Below, in pieces: positions 14,064 through 23,153 of a DNA stretch of 44,171 nt. Numbering within the stretch: the stretch's first letter is position 1; every line of letters starts with the position of its first letter. Under the pieces are notes generated by a model that was not told the origin of the DNA, searched no databases, and worked only from the letters and a program-made list of their open reading frames with translations. The DNA lies in IMG/VR virus record IMGVR_UViG_3300044612_001652, positions 1-44,171 of that record, one strand, 5' to 3'. The position numbers and the translations under genes are program-made. The stretch is from a virus.

Positions 14064-15266
14064 GTGCCCAATACGATCCTGACCCCCACGGCTGTGACGC
14101 GCGAAGCCCTCCGCGTCCTGCACCAGAAGCTGAACTTCGTCGGCTCCATCGTCCGCGACTACGACGACTCGTTCGCCAAGTCCGGTGCGAAGATTGGCGA
14201 CCAGCTCAAGATCCGCCTGCCGAACCAGTACACCGTCCGGAACGGCGCCACCCTGTCCGCTCAGGACACTGTGGAGCAGTCCGTGACGCTTCAGGTCGCC
14301 ACCCAGCGCGGTGTTGACCTGAACTTCACCTCGGTGGACCTGACCCTGTCGCTGGATGACTTCTCCAAGCGCATCCTCAACCCCGCCATGTCCGTCCTGG
14401 CGGCCTCCATCGAGGCCGACGCGATGAGCATGTACCGCGACGTCTTCCAAAGCGTCTGGAACGGCGGCTCGGCCATCTCGCTGGCGAAGGTCCTGGAGGG
14501 GCGCTCGCTCCTGCAGAACGCCCTCGCCCCGCTCACCGACCGGACGGCGAACCTGAACACCCTCGACAACGCCAACTTCGTTGACGCGCTCAAGGCCCTG
14601 TTCAACGACACCACGGGGCTGTCCAAGCAGTACCGCGAAGGCTACATGGGCCGCACCGCCGGCTTCGACTTTGTCGAGAACACCATGTGGGGCAAGCACA
14701 CCCGTGGCGCTGCCTCGGCGGCCTACACGACCTCCACCCTCGTGGGCGTCCTGCCGATCTCGGAGAACCCGGTCTCGACCATGACCGTGGCCACCGGCAC
14801 CGGCGCGATGAACGTTGGCGACGTGTTCACCATCGGCAACGTGTTCGCGGTTCACCCTGAGACCAAGGCCAACACGGCGACCCCGCAGCAGTTCGTGGTG
14901 ACGGCGGCTTACGCCGGCGGCGCGGGCTCTGTGTCGTTCTCCCCGGCCATCGTGCTGGCTGGCGGCCGTCAGAACGTGGTCATCCCGACCACCTCGGCCA
15001 CCGCTGCCATCACCTTCGCCGGCACGGCCTCCACGGCTGTGGGCACCTCGCTGGTCTACCAGAAGGAAGCCTTCGCCTTCGCGACGGCCGACCTGGTCAT
15101 GCCTTCCGGCGTGGACTTTGCTGCCCGCGAGGTCATGGACGGCATCTCCATGCGTGTGGTGCGCCAGTACGACATCAACAACGACAAGTTCCCCACTCGT
15201 CTGGATGTCCTCTACGGCTACAAGACGCTTCGGCCCCAACTGGCTGCGCGTCTCCACAACAGCTGA
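14064..15266 (+). CDS. Major capsid protein, P22 coat family
   Basis: 400 residues. The N terminus (TREALRVLHQKLNFVGSIVR) and VRNGATLSAQDTVEQSVTL region, and a beta-rich insertion at about 230-340, fit the P22 gp5-like HK97 fold with an inserted domain. It forms the icosahedral shell. GTG start, preceded by AAGGAAC at nine bases inside a hairpin. A terminator follows, consistent with high, separate expression. Confidence 0.93.
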   Translation: MPNTILTPTAVTREALRVLHQKLNFVGSIVRDYDDSFAKSGAKIGDQLKIRLPNQYTVRNGATLSAQDTVEQSVTLQVATQRGVDLNFTSVDLTLSLDDFSKRILNPAMSVLAASIEADAMSMYRDVFQSVWNGGSAISLAKVLEGRSLLQNALAPLTDRTANLNTLDNANFVDALKALFNDTTGLSKQYREGYMGRTAGFDFVENTMWGKHTRGAASAAYTTSTLVGVLPISENPVSTMTVATGTGAMNVGDVFTIGNVFAVHPETKANTATPQQFVVTAAYAGGAGSVSFSPAIVLAGGRQNVVIPTTSATAAITFAGTASTAVGTSLVYQKEAFAFATADLVMPSGVDFAAREVMDGISMRVVRQYDINNDKFPTRLDVLYGYKTLRPQLAARLHNS

Positions 15267-15284
15267 TCCAGCTGATCGGCAGGA

Positions 15285-15316
15285 GGGGAGGGGCTACGGC
15301 CTCTCCCCTTTCTTTT
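15285..15316 (+). terminator. Terminator after the capsid gene
   Basis: Stem GGGGAGGGGC / GCCTCTCCCC (one G-U pair) with a TACG loop, then TTTCTTTT. It probably lets only part of transcription into the tail genes. The 9-bp tandem CAGCTGATC lies just before it (about 15260-15277). Confidence 0.82.
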
Positions 15317-15326
15317 GGGGGACCGC

Positions 15327-15977
15327 ATGGCAATTAGCACTTACTCCGAACTCCAGACGGCGATCGCTAGCTGGCTCAACCGTTCGGACCTCACCGCCCA
15401 GGTTCCCGACTTCATCGCGCTGGCTGAGACCCGCATCAACCGTGACCTCCGCGCTCGTGAGCAGCAGGTCATCGCGACGGCCAACGTCGATACCGCTTTC
15501 TTCGCCCTGCCTGGCGACTTCCTCGAGTTCAAGTCCTTCCGCATCACCGACGTGGGCGGCAGCGCCTTCGAGTTGATGCTCGCGACACCGGAGCAGATCA
15601 GCGCGGCGCTGGCCGAAAACAGCGTCAGCAACACGCCGCGGTTCGTCACCATCATTGGCGACCAGTTCCAACTCTGGCCCGCGCCGGAGCAGATGTATGT
15701 GGGCTCCCTGGCCTATGTGCGGAAGGTTCCCGCCCTGTCGGACGCGGCTCCGACCAACTGGCTCCTGTCCTCCGCCCCTGACGTCTACCTCTACGGCGCC
15801 TTGATGGCTGCCGGCCCCTTCCTGCGGGACAACGAGGCCCTGGTGACGTTCAAGGCCCTGTTCGACGAGGCCATTGAGGCCATCCGCGTGGCTGACAAGC
15901 CCGTCGTCGGCGTCCTTCGCACCGAGTTCCCCCAGCGCGGCCTACAGCGCCGTTACAGCATTTACTCCGACTTCTGA
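15327..15977 (+). CDS. Head-tail adaptor protein
   Basis: 216 residues, helical start (TYSELQTAIASWLNRSDLTA, VPDFIALAETRINRDLRARE) then beta-rich, then a helical end. This pattern is seen in podovirus head-tail adaptors placed after the coat gene, like P22 gp4 or T7 gp11. It would extend the portal ring. ATG 15327 is chosen over a TTG four codons upstream. Confidence 0.75.
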   Translation: MAISTYSELQTAIASWLNRSDLTAQVPDFIALAETRINRDLRAREQQVIATANVDTAFFALPGDFLEFKSFRITDVGGSAFELMLATPEQISAALAENSVSNTPRFVTIIGDQFQLWPAPEQMYVGSLAYVRKVPALSDAAPTNWLLSSAPDVYLYGALMAAGPFLRDNEALVTFKALFDEAIEAIRVADKPVVGVLRTEFPQRGLQRRYSIYSDF

Positions 15978-15986
15978 GGCACCCAC

Positions 15987-16391
15987 ATGGCCATCAAGTA
16001 CGACACCACGACCCGCAATGACATGCTGGACGAGCTCACCGCTCGGGTCGGCACGTCGGGCCTTCTGCGGATCTACAACGGGACGCGGCCGGCCAACGTT
16101 GGCACGGCGATCACCTCCCAGACCCTGCTGGTGGCGCTGACCACCAACGCCTCGGCCTTCGCGGCGGCGGCGTCTGGCGGCATCCTGACGGCCAGTGCGA
16201 TCAGCAACGGCACGGCGGTGGCGACGGGCACGGCGTCCTGGTTCCGCCTGTTCCAGTCCAACGGCACCACGGCGATCATGGACGGCGATGTGTCCACCTC
16301 GGGCGCTGACCTGAACCTCAACAACACCAGCATCGCCACTGGCCAGACGGTGAGCGTGACGGCCTTCACCGTGACCGAAGGCAACGGCTAA
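15987..16391 (+). CDS. Virion-associated beta-rich protein
   Basis: 134 residues, beta-rich (GLLRIYNGTRPANVGTAI, then ATGTASWFRLFQSNGTTAIM). Such proteins are found among head and tail genes of many phages with unknown exact role, perhaps decoration or tail connector. Stop overlaps the next ATG by one base. Confidence 0.72.
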   Translation: MAIKYDTTTRNDMLDELTARVGTSGLLRIYNGTRPANVGTAITSQTLLVALTTNASAFAAAASGGILTASAISNGTAVATGTASWFRLFQSNGTTAIMDGDVSTSGADLNLNNTSIATGQTVSVTAFTVTEGNG

Positions 16392-16885
16392 TGGCTGATA
16401 ACGTCGGCTACACACCCGGTGCCGGCGCGTCCATTGCGGCGGACGACATTGGCGGCGCCCTTCACCAGCGCATCAAGTTCACGCTTGGCAGCGACGGTGT
16501 AAACCAGGGCGACGCCCAAGGCGCGACAGCCGATCCGGTCGGCAACGAACTCGCCCTTCTGGTCCGGTCGGTGGTGGAAGAAAACGCCTATACGCAAGAG
16601 TTGCTGAACACCCTCAACACGATCCTGCGTTCGGTCTGGCAGATGGGTTCGGCGGCGGGTGCGCCGTCGCTCACGGTTCGGAACGCTACGGCTGCGGACT
16701 TCCAAGTTACCATTCCAAATAACTCGGCAATTAACATCAACCAGATTGCCGGTGGCTCGCCGCAAACGACTGGTGGCGGTTCCTCCCCGACCTTTTCGAC
16801 CAGCAATCATTTGGTTGTGGCGCAGTCGCAGCAATATCACCCGGCGTCCCTGCCGCAGCACATCTATGCCAACATTCAGGTCTGA
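16391..16885 (+). CDS. Hypothetical structural protein
   Basis: 164 residues. The N-terminal part (ADNVGYTPGAGASIAADDIG, GALHQRIKFTLGSDG) is a phage-structural type; the rest contains a helical segment (ELLNTLNTILRSVW) and a Gly/Ser-rich region. Probably a small tail or head component. From about 16690 the DNA is less GC-rich than around it. Confidence 0.7.
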   Translation: MADNVGYTPGAGASIAADDIGGALHQRIKFTLGSDGVNQGDAQGATADPVGNELALLVRSVVEENAYTQELLNTLNTILRSVWQMGSAAGAPSLTVRNATAADFQVTIPNNSAININQIAGGSPQTTGGGSSPTFSTSNHLVVAQSQQYHPASLPQHIYANIQV

Positions 16886-16888
16886 CAC

Positions 16889-18583
16889 ATGTCGCTGACA
16901 CTCAATCTCCGCAAAAAAGTTCACCGCAAGATTTGGGAGCCTGTCTTTACCCCGGCCCCCGTGACGTCGGCTGCGGGCACGATCTTGGTAGGCGACAACC
17001 TGAACCTCGGGCAGACGCAGGGGCTTGTTCCCGACCTTCCCACCGACGTTGGCCGTCAAGCCTATTACGTGACGGGCGTGTCGTCGATCTACTGGTATAA
17101 CAAGCAGGAAGAAGCCTTCGCGCAACTGCCGAACTCGGGCTCGGCGGGCACTTACGGTGCGGGCGCTGCGGGCTTTGTGCATCCGGTCGGCCCGTCCTTC
17201 ACCGCATCGGCGGGGACGACCAGCAGCTTCACCTCCACCTTGACGATGGTCCGCAACGTGGGCGGCTACCGCTTCCGCGTGACGGCGGGGACCAACCGGG
17301 GCCTTGAAGGCTTCATCCGCGCCAACGGCTTCGGGGCCAATGCCGTGTTCACCACGGTGGACACCTATGCTGTCGCCTTCGACAATACCAGCGTCATCCA
17401 ACTGCTCACGGGCCGCTTCTGGCTTTACGTCCCCGGCGCGACCAGCGGCTTCAACTACTACGACTACGCCACGAACGCCTGGACCTCGCGCTCGGTCGCT
17501 TCCGGCCCGGCCATTACGGCCAACGAGGGTTGCCTGATTGGCACCCCGGCGAAGGAAACCGTGGTCGAACTCGGGACGGCCTCGGCGGGCGCGGCCTCGA
17601 CCCTGACCGACTCCACGCGCTCTTGGGAAGTAAACTGCTTTGCCCGGCGCATGGTAGCCATCATCAGCGGAACCGGCGCAGGCCAGTATCGCTATGTCGT
17701 CTCCAACACCGCCACCATCCTGACGGTTGACGCGGCTTGGGGCACGGCACCTGATGCGACCAGCGAATACGAGATCAGCGGGCTCTGGTCGGACGTGGCT
17801 TCCGCAGGCTCCACAACCACCATCACGGCGGGCGCGGGCACACCCTGGACGGCCTCTCAGTGGATCGGGCAACAGGTCCGTGCCGTGGCCGGAACCGGCG
17901 CAGGCCAGACCTCCGTCATCACGGCCAACACGACCTCGCAGCTGACCTTCGGCGCTGTCACGACGGCCTTCGACGCCACGACGCGGTATGTGATCGAGCC
18001 TGACGACAACGCCTTCTGGTTCCTCGGTGGCGCGGCGACCACGCTGTTCAAATACAGCATCAGCGGCAACACCTGGGCGACCATCACCCCCGGCGCGGCT
18101 CGCGGTGGCGCTGCGGGCGCGGGGACGTCTGGTAGCTGGATCGCCAACGTCCCTGACATTGCGTGGAACGGCGCGGGCTCTGCGGGTGGCCCCGGTGGCG
18201 TTCTCAGGCAGAACGGGCGCTTTATCTACTCGTTCCGGGCTGCGGGTGCCAGCACTCTCGACGTTTACGACATCGCGGCGAACACTTGGTATTCGGGCAT
18301 TACCTACGTGGGTTCGGAGGTTTTCACGACCGGCTCAACGTGGGCTGACTGGAACGGCACGATTTACGGGCAGAAGGACGCCACAGGCCGGTTCTTCATG
18401 TTCAACGTGGCGAAAAACGAACTGGTCCCGCTCACGACCAACAACATCACTCAGTCCACGGCCATTGCAGGCGCTCGCCTGCTGTTCGATAAGTATTACG
18501 ACCCGACCAACGGCAAGTCGCTCAACTTCATCACCTACCTCTCCAACACCTCGGCGCAACTTCAGCGGATGGTTCTGATCTAA
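16889..18583 (+). CDS. Large beta-propeller-like tail protein
   Basis: 564 residues. Beta-rich with kelch-like pieces (YYDYATNAWTSRS, YSISGNTWATITPGAARGG, YDIAANTWYSGI) and two internal copies of a GTGAGQ...TxxY module (near residues 265-305 and 338-375). The basic N terminus (LNLRKKVHRKIWEP) may anchor to the particle. Probably a tail spike, fibre or adsorption protein. It is followed by a small gene with a paralogue at 22722. Confidence 0.72.
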   Translation: MSLTLNLRKKVHRKIWEPVFTPAPVTSAAGTILVGDNLNLGQTQGLVPDLPTDVGRQAYYVTGVSSIYWYNKQEEAFAQLPNSGSAGTYGAGAAGFVHPVGPSFTASAGTTSSFTSTLTMVRNVGGYRFRVTAGTNRGLEGFIRANGFGANAVFTTVDTYAVAFDNTSVIQLLTGRFWLYVPGATSGFNYYDYATNAWTSRSVASGPAITANEGCLIGTPAKETVVELGTASAGAASTLTDSTRSWEVNCFARRMVAIISGTGAGQYRYVVSNTATILTVDAAWGTAPDATSEYEISGLWSDVASAGSTTTITAGAGTPWTASQWIGQQVRAVAGTGAGQTSVITANTTSQLTFGAVTTAFDATTRYVIEPDDNAFWFLGGAATTLFKYSISGNTWATITPGAARGGAAGAGTSGSWIANVPDIAWNGAGSAGGPGGVLRQNGRFIYSFRAAGASTLDVYDIAANTWYSGITYVGSEVFTTGSTWADWNGTIYGQKDATGRFFMFNVAKNELVPLTTNNITQSTAIAGARLLFDKYYDPTNGKSLNFITYLSNTSAQLQRMVLI

Positions 18584-19005
18584 TGTTCACGCCCGAGGTC
18601 TATCAGGTCGATACCCGGTGGGCTTATGCCATCCTGCACAATGGCTGGGCGATCATTCGGCAGGACTACCACCCGGAGGCGCCAGGCTATCAGCCCATGA
18701 CCCAGGCCGAGGCTGAGGCCTTCGTGGCCGTCGTCCTGGCCCGCATCTCAACGCCAGCCTCTGCGGCCCCGGAACTGGACAAGATCGACTTCCTGCGCCT
18801 GTTCACGGACGTCGAGATTGCAAGTCTGCTGGAAGCGGCCAAGACCGTGCCGGCGGTGGCCGTCTACCAGTACAAACTCAGCCAAGCGAGCGTCGTGCGG
18901 CTGGACGACCCCGACATCCTGAACGGGCTTCCCGCGCTGGAGGCTGCTGGGTACCTCGGCGCCGGTCGCGCCGCCAAGATCCTTCGGAACGAACCCCCGG
19001 CCTAG
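18583..19005 (+). CDS. Small tail-associated protein, paralogue 1
   Basis: 140 residues. The C-terminal half (KIDFLRLFTDVEIASLLEAA, VVRLDDPDILNGLPALEAAG, LGAGRAAKIL) is clearly related to 22722-23153. Both follow a beta-propeller-like gene, so a chaperone or attachment role for that protein is possible; unproven. TAATG coupling with the upstream gene. Confidence 0.7.
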   Translation: MFTPEVYQVDTRWAYAILHNGWAIIRQDYHPEAPGYQPMTQAEAEAFVAVVLARISTPASAAPELDKIDFLRLFTDVEIASLLEAAKTVPAVAVYQYKLSQASVVRLDDPDILNGLPALEAAGYLGAGRAAKILRNEPPA

Positions 19006-19027
19006 CGCCTAGCCAGGAGGGCGCTCC

Positions 19028-19771
19028 ATGCTGCTGACCCTTCTCAGCCCGCAGGGTGCAGTCGGGACCATCACGGGCTCGGCTTCCATCACGGAGGCCC
19101 CCGACACCCTCGACGCGCTCGGCCAGGTCCTCGTCGAGGGCTCGGCTGGCATTACCGAAGCGGCCGACACCGTCTCGGCGTCTGGCACGGTCTCGGGCGG
19201 CGCCATCACGGGTGACGCGGCGATCCTCGAGGCGGCGGATACCGCTTCCATCTCGGGTGCGGTTCTCGTTGCGGGCTCTGCCGGCGTCACTGAGGCGGCG
19301 GATACTGCATCAATCTCCGGAACGGTCTCGGGTGGGCCTGCAACCGGCACTGTGGCGGTTACAGAAGCCCCGGACACGCTCTCCGCATCTGGCGGGGTGG
19401 CGATCTCGGGTTCTTTGGCCCGGACGGAAGCGCCTGACACGCTGGTGGCCTCGGGTGAGGTCATCACCGTTGTCATTCCTGGCACGGTCAACGTCACCGA
19501 GGCCCCGGACACGCTGGCGGCGTCTGGCGCGGTTCTGGTCTCGGGCACGGCCGCGATCACCGAGGGCCTGGACTTCGTCACGGCTACGGGTTGGCAGTCA
19601 GCCTTTGGCATCGCGGCGATTGTCGAGGCCGCGGACATTGGCGTGGCCTACGCCAAGTCTACCGGCTGGGGCGTGGCGCCTGACACTGCGGAGATTTGGA
19701 CGACCCAGACCGACACCTCGGAGATCTGGACCCCGATCACCACGACACCGGAGGGATGGACCCCGCAATGA
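19028..19771 (+). CDS. Tandem-repeat structural protein
   Basis: 247 residues made of about eight copies of a ~20-residue unit of the form (G)xAxITEAxDTLxASGxV, then a C-terminal part with EIWTxxT repeats. The units suggest a beta-solenoid or a string of beta-hairpins, typical of fibres. A good AGGAGG site precedes the ATG. Repeat number may vary between relatives. Confidence 0.75.
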   Translation: MLLTLLSPQGAVGTITGSASITEAPDTLDALGQVLVEGSAGITEAADTVSASGTVSGGAITGDAAILEAADTASISGAVLVAGSAGVTEAADTASISGTVSGGPATGTVAVTEAPDTLSASGGVAISGSLARTEAPDTLVASGEVITVVIPGTVNVTEAPDTLAASGAVLVSGTAAITEGLDFVTATGWQSAFGIAAIVEAADIGVAYAKSTGWGVAPDTAEIWTTQTDTSEIWTPITTTPEGWTPQ

Positions 19772-20016
19772 GGCCGATCAGTCCAACCCTCGGCTTCCCG
19801 CTCGCGCCGACCCTGCAGGACATGCAGGACGCGATCCGGGAGCAGGCGGTGCCGACCAAGCCGGTGCAGCTCGCAACGGTCCTCTTTGCCGACCTCCCGC
19901 CGGCTGCGGACTGGCAGGCCTGCATGATCCACGTGTCTGACAAGAACTCTATCGCCATCAGCACACCTGTTGCCGGGGTCTACACCTGGCTGCGGGCGAA
20001 CGGAGCCGCCCTCTAA
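19768..20016 (+). CDS. Small structural protein
   Basis: 82 residues (MRPISPTLGFPLAPTLQDMQ, ending with GVYTWLRANGAAL). ATG 19768 overlaps the previous stop by four bases; TAATG to the next gene. The tail end resembles short phage fibre-associated domains. No function assigned. Confidence 0.68.
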   Translation: MRPISPTLGFPLAPTLQDMQDAIREQAVPTKPVQLATVLFADLPPAADWQACMIHVSDKNSIAISTPVAGVYTWLRANGAAL

Positions 20017-20690
20017 TGCCCTCCACCTATACGTCATCGTTCCGGCTGAACCTTCAGGCCCCCGGCGACAACCTCAACACCTGGGGTGTCCAGCTCAACA
20101 ACGGCGTTTTCCAGCTTCTTGAGGATGCCCTTGCCGGTGCGGTCACTCAGGCCCTGTCGGGCTCCCTGACCCTCACCAGCGTCAACGGCGCGACCGATCA
20201 GGCCCGCTGCCTTGCCCTGAACATCACCGGCGGGACCGGGGGAACGATTACGGCGCCGGGCGTCAAGAAGCTCTACTTCGTCCGCAATGCGTCCTCGGGG
20301 GCGGTTGTCGTCACCACTGGCGCAGGGGCGACGGCCTCGTTCGCGGCGGGTGACGTAGGCTTCTGCTACTCCCCGGACGGCATCAACTACTACCGCACCA
20401 CGGTCACCACGGCTTTCGGCGGGGCGATCCTCACCGGCGTCGGGACCCCCTCGGCCAACACCGACGCGGCGACCAAGGGCTATGTGGACGGCGTGGCCTT
20501 CACCATGGCGGCGGGCTCTCTCCCCGGCCAGACCGGCAATGCTGGCAAGAGCCTCATCACGGACGGGACCACGGCCTCCTGGGGCCTGCCGGTCCTGACG
20601 ACCTCCGACATCACCGACTACGCCTCCGACCAGGCCGCGAAGACCGCGACGGCCACCAAACTCGCCATCGCCTTCGCGGCTGCGCTCTAG
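20016..20690 (+). CDS. Tail fibre-type protein
   Basis: 224 residues. The N terminus (YTSSFRLNLQAPGDNLNTWG, LNNGVFQLLEDALAG) is a common phage structural start; residues ~145-160 (NTDAATKGYVDG) are a fibre repeat motif frequent in tail fibres. The C terminus is Ala/Thr-rich. Likely a fibre or hub part. Confidence 0.75.
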   Translation: MPSTYTSSFRLNLQAPGDNLNTWGVQLNNGVFQLLEDALAGAVTQALSGSLTLTSVNGATDQARCLALNITGGTGGTITAPGVKKLYFVRNASSGAVVVTTGAGATASFAAGDVGFCYSPDGINYYRTTVTTAFGGAILTGVGTPSANTDAATKGYVDGVAFTMAAGSLPGQTGNAGKSLITDGTTASWGLPVLTTSDITDYASDQAAKTATATKLAIAFAAAL

Positions 20691-20702
20691 GGATCCTGAA
20701 CC

Positions 20703-21368
20703 ATGGCCATTGCCCCCAACTCCATCATCACCCCGCAGCGGCCTTTCACGGCCACGGCGGTCGCCACCACGGCGAACTCGACCTATTCGGACACGCCGAC
20801 CAACACGGTCCTGCTTGCCCGTCAGGACCTTCTGCCGCCCAACCCCTTCACGACGGTGAACGCTTCGGCGCTGGTCACGGTCTCACACCCCGATCACGGC
20901 CTGTTCACCGGCATGCAGATCACGGTGTCAGGGGCGGCGGCGGTCGGCGGCATCACACCCTCAGGTGCCTACGTCATCACGGTGTTGACCGCAGACACCT
21001 ACACCTTCACGCACGGTTCCAATGCCACCTCTGGCGCCACTGGCGGCGGCTCGGCGGTGCTGGCGCAACTGGCCCGGACCTCGGCCAACGGGGCGCGGAT
21101 CACGAGGCTGACGGCTCTGGCCCGCGCCACCAACGGGGCGACGGAACTGCAACTCTACGTCTCCAACGACGGCGGCACCACCAAGCGGCTGATCCGCTCG
21201 GTGACACTGCCCGCTTACTCAGTGGTTCAGACGGCGGGCCAGACCGCAGCGGACATGGGCTACTCGGACAGCGCCCCGCTGATCCTGGGGGCCTCTGATA
21301 CCCTCTACGTCGGCATCGGCGTGACCAACACCGGCATTGTCTTCCGCGCGGAAGGCTTCGGCTACTGA
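20703..21368 (+). CDS. Structural protein with a shared FCCH-like domain
   Basis: 221 residues. Residues 40-120 (VTVSHPDHGLFTGMQITVSG, AAVGGITPSGAYVITV, NATSGATGGGSAV) match a module in the tail protein at 23456-25255. The C-terminal half (LQLYVSNDGGTTKRLIRSV) is beta-rich. Probably a virion surface or fibre-base protein. Confidence 0.72.
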   Translation: MAIAPNSIITPQRPFTATAVATTANSTYSDTPTNTVLLARQDLLPPNPFTTVNASALVTVSHPDHGLFTGMQITVSGAAAVGGITPSGAYVITVLTADTYTFTHGSNATSGATGGGSAVLAQLARTSANGARITRLTALARATNGATELQLYVSNDGGTTKRLIRSVTLPAYSVVQTAGQTAADMGYSDSAPLILGASDTLYVGIGVTNTGIVFRAEGFGY

Positions 21369-22714
21369 TGCCCACCAATCCCCTCGGGCCTACGGGCCTT
21401 CTCGCTCAATCCATGACCCTGCCGGCTGGCTCTCAGAGCCTGGCCATGGGCGGGAACAAGGTGCGGGCGCAGGGGATGGATGGGCGGAAGAAGTCAGCGG
21501 GACCGGGCAACTGGCTCGGCTTGTCGGGAACGACTTCAGCAGAGTGGGCCTTTCGTGGCGCGGTTGATACGCAAGGCAATCTGATCCTGACCGGCGATCG
21601 CGGCGGCGCTCTTTTGATTGCCAAGTATAGCGCAAACGGCGAGCGGAACTGGTCAGGGCAAATTGCGGGCGCCGACACTGGCGGCACTTTAGGCTTCAAC
21701 TCGCCGGGCGAAGGCGGCGTCACGACGGACGGGGCGGGAAATGTCTATCTAGTCACAACAGGCAACGCAGCAACAACGCTCGAAACATTCAAAATAGACG
21801 CTTCTGGCAAAATTGTATGGGGCCGATCTTACACAGCGGGAACAGCTGCCTGGGCAAAAGATATTGCAGTTGGAGTGAGCGGAAGTGTCTATGTGCTTGC
21901 CCGTTCGCAAGGTGGCGGCTTCGGCGGGAACAGTGTCCTAGTCGTCAAGTATAGCCCGGCAGGGGTATTTCAATGGTCCCGAAACGTGGACCTAATACCG
22001 GCCGAAGGCTTGACGCTTGATGCGTCGGAAAACGTTTACGTCCTCACATACATACCGGGCGGGCTTCTGAAGTTAAACAGCGCCGGAACCCTGCAATGGA
22101 GCGTGCAACGTTCAGGCGGGACGGCACCCAATCAAGTCCAAAAAATAGCCGTAGCTTCTAGTGGCGAGACATATGTTGTCGGCAGCCACCCGAGCGGCAG
22201 CGGTGCCTGTGCGCTCTGGGCTATTGATGCAAGCGGCGCGGCGCGGTGGTCGCGCGGCTTGGGGACGGATAGCAGCGTTTGGTTTGGTGTTGTGTTGTCA
22301 GGCTCAAGCGTCTTCTGCCTTGGCGCGACCACACAAGCCGGCGCGGGCGGTGCCGACATTCTTTTGGCAGAATACGACACCAGCGGCGCGCTCAAGTCGC
22401 AAAGGACCATCGGTAGCGCGGGCAACGATTACGGTTATGCAATCGCAGATGCTGACATCAACTCGCTAGCGATTTTTGGCTCTACGGCGCTAGGCGCAGG
22501 CAGTGGCGACGTGTTCATCGGTCGCGTTCCCAAGAGTGGTCTGCCCGGCGGGCAGGTGGGGCCTTACACACTCGCGGCGGCAAACTTAACGGCCCAAAAC
22601 CTGACCACCACTTTTGCAAGTGCATCGCCTGCGACGCAGCCGCTCGGCTCTGATGCCGCGTCAAGCCTGAGCCTAACGTCAACAGTTTTGACCACAGCCA
22701 TATATCCGCTCTGA
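21368..22714 (+). CDS. Beta-propeller tail protein, likely host-range determinant
   Basis: 448 residues with about six blades of the SBBP type (GNVYLVTTG, GSVYVLARS, ENVYVLTYI, GETYVVGSH, SSVFCLGAT). The N-terminal 50 residues share nothing with the blades and may anchor it. From about 21640 to 22710 the DNA is visibly poorer in G/C than its neighbours, with many A/T-ending codons, a sign of recent exchange as expected for receptor-binding genes. Confidence 0.75.
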   Translation: MPTNPLGPTGLLAQSMTLPAGSQSLAMGGNKVRAQGMDGRKKSAGPGNWLGLSGTTSAEWAFRGAVDTQGNLILTGDRGGALLIAKYSANGERNWSGQIAGADTGGTLGFNSPGEGGVTTDGAGNVYLVTTGNAATTLETFKIDASGKIVWGRSYTAGTAAWAKDIAVGVSGSVYVLARSQGGGFGGNSVLVVKYSPAGVFQWSRNVDLIPAEGLTLDASENVYVLTYIPGGLLKLNSAGTLQWSVQRSGGTAPNQVQKIAVASSGETYVVGSHPSGSGACALWAIDASGAARWSRGLGTDSSVWFGVVLSGSSVFCLGATTQAGAGGADILLAEYDTSGALKSQRTIGSAGNDYGYAIADADINSLAIFGSTALGAGSGDVFIGRVPKSGLPGGQVGPYTLAAANLTAQNLTTTFASASPATQPLGSDAASSLSLTSTVLTTAIYPL

Positions 22715-22721
22715 GGACCGC

Positions 22722-23153
22722 ATGACCCTCTACCAACGCAAGACCCTTCCCGACACGCTCATGGGCGACCCGGCCCCGCTTCCCGCCGCTCTGGTGGGCC
22801 TTGCGGACGCCAGCCTTGCCGACCTGACCGCCGCTCTCGGCGTGGCGGCGAGCGAACTCGGCTTCGACGGGCAGGGGTTCTTTCCCTTCACGCCTGAACC
22901 GCCCCCGCCTGCCCCGGTGGATGAACTGAACAAGGTGGACTTCCTGCGGCTGTTCACCCAGGCCGAGCGCATCGCCATCCGGCAGGCGGCGACGGCCTAT
23001 CCCACCATTGCCGACTATCAGGCCATGCTCGACGCGGCGACGATTGTTCGGCTGTCCGATCCTGACATGCAGGTGGGGGTGCCGATGCTGGAGTTCGGCG
23101 GGCTTCTCGGCGTAGGCCGGGCGGCGCAGATCCTTTCCGGGGTGCGTCCATGA
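22722..23153 (+). CDS. Small tail-associated protein, paralogue 2
   Basis: 143 residues. The C-terminal half (KVDFLRLFTQAERIAIRQAA, IVRLSDPDMQVGVPMLEFGG, LGVGRAAQIL) is homologous to 18583-19005, while the N-terminal halves differ. It directly follows the second beta-propeller gene, repeating the order of the first pair. GAGGAC site before ATG. Confidence 0.72.
   Translation: MTLYQRKTLPDTLMGDPAPLPAALVGLADASLADLTAALGVAASELGFDGQGFFPFTPEPPPPAPVDELNKVDFLRLFTQAERIAIRQAATAYPTIADYQAMLDAATIVRLSDPDMQVGVPMLEFGGLLGVGRAAQILSGVRP

Noticed and set aside
16388-17872. 494-codon minus frame in the tail region
   Set aside because: Covers three plus-strand structural genes; composition of an antisense shadow.
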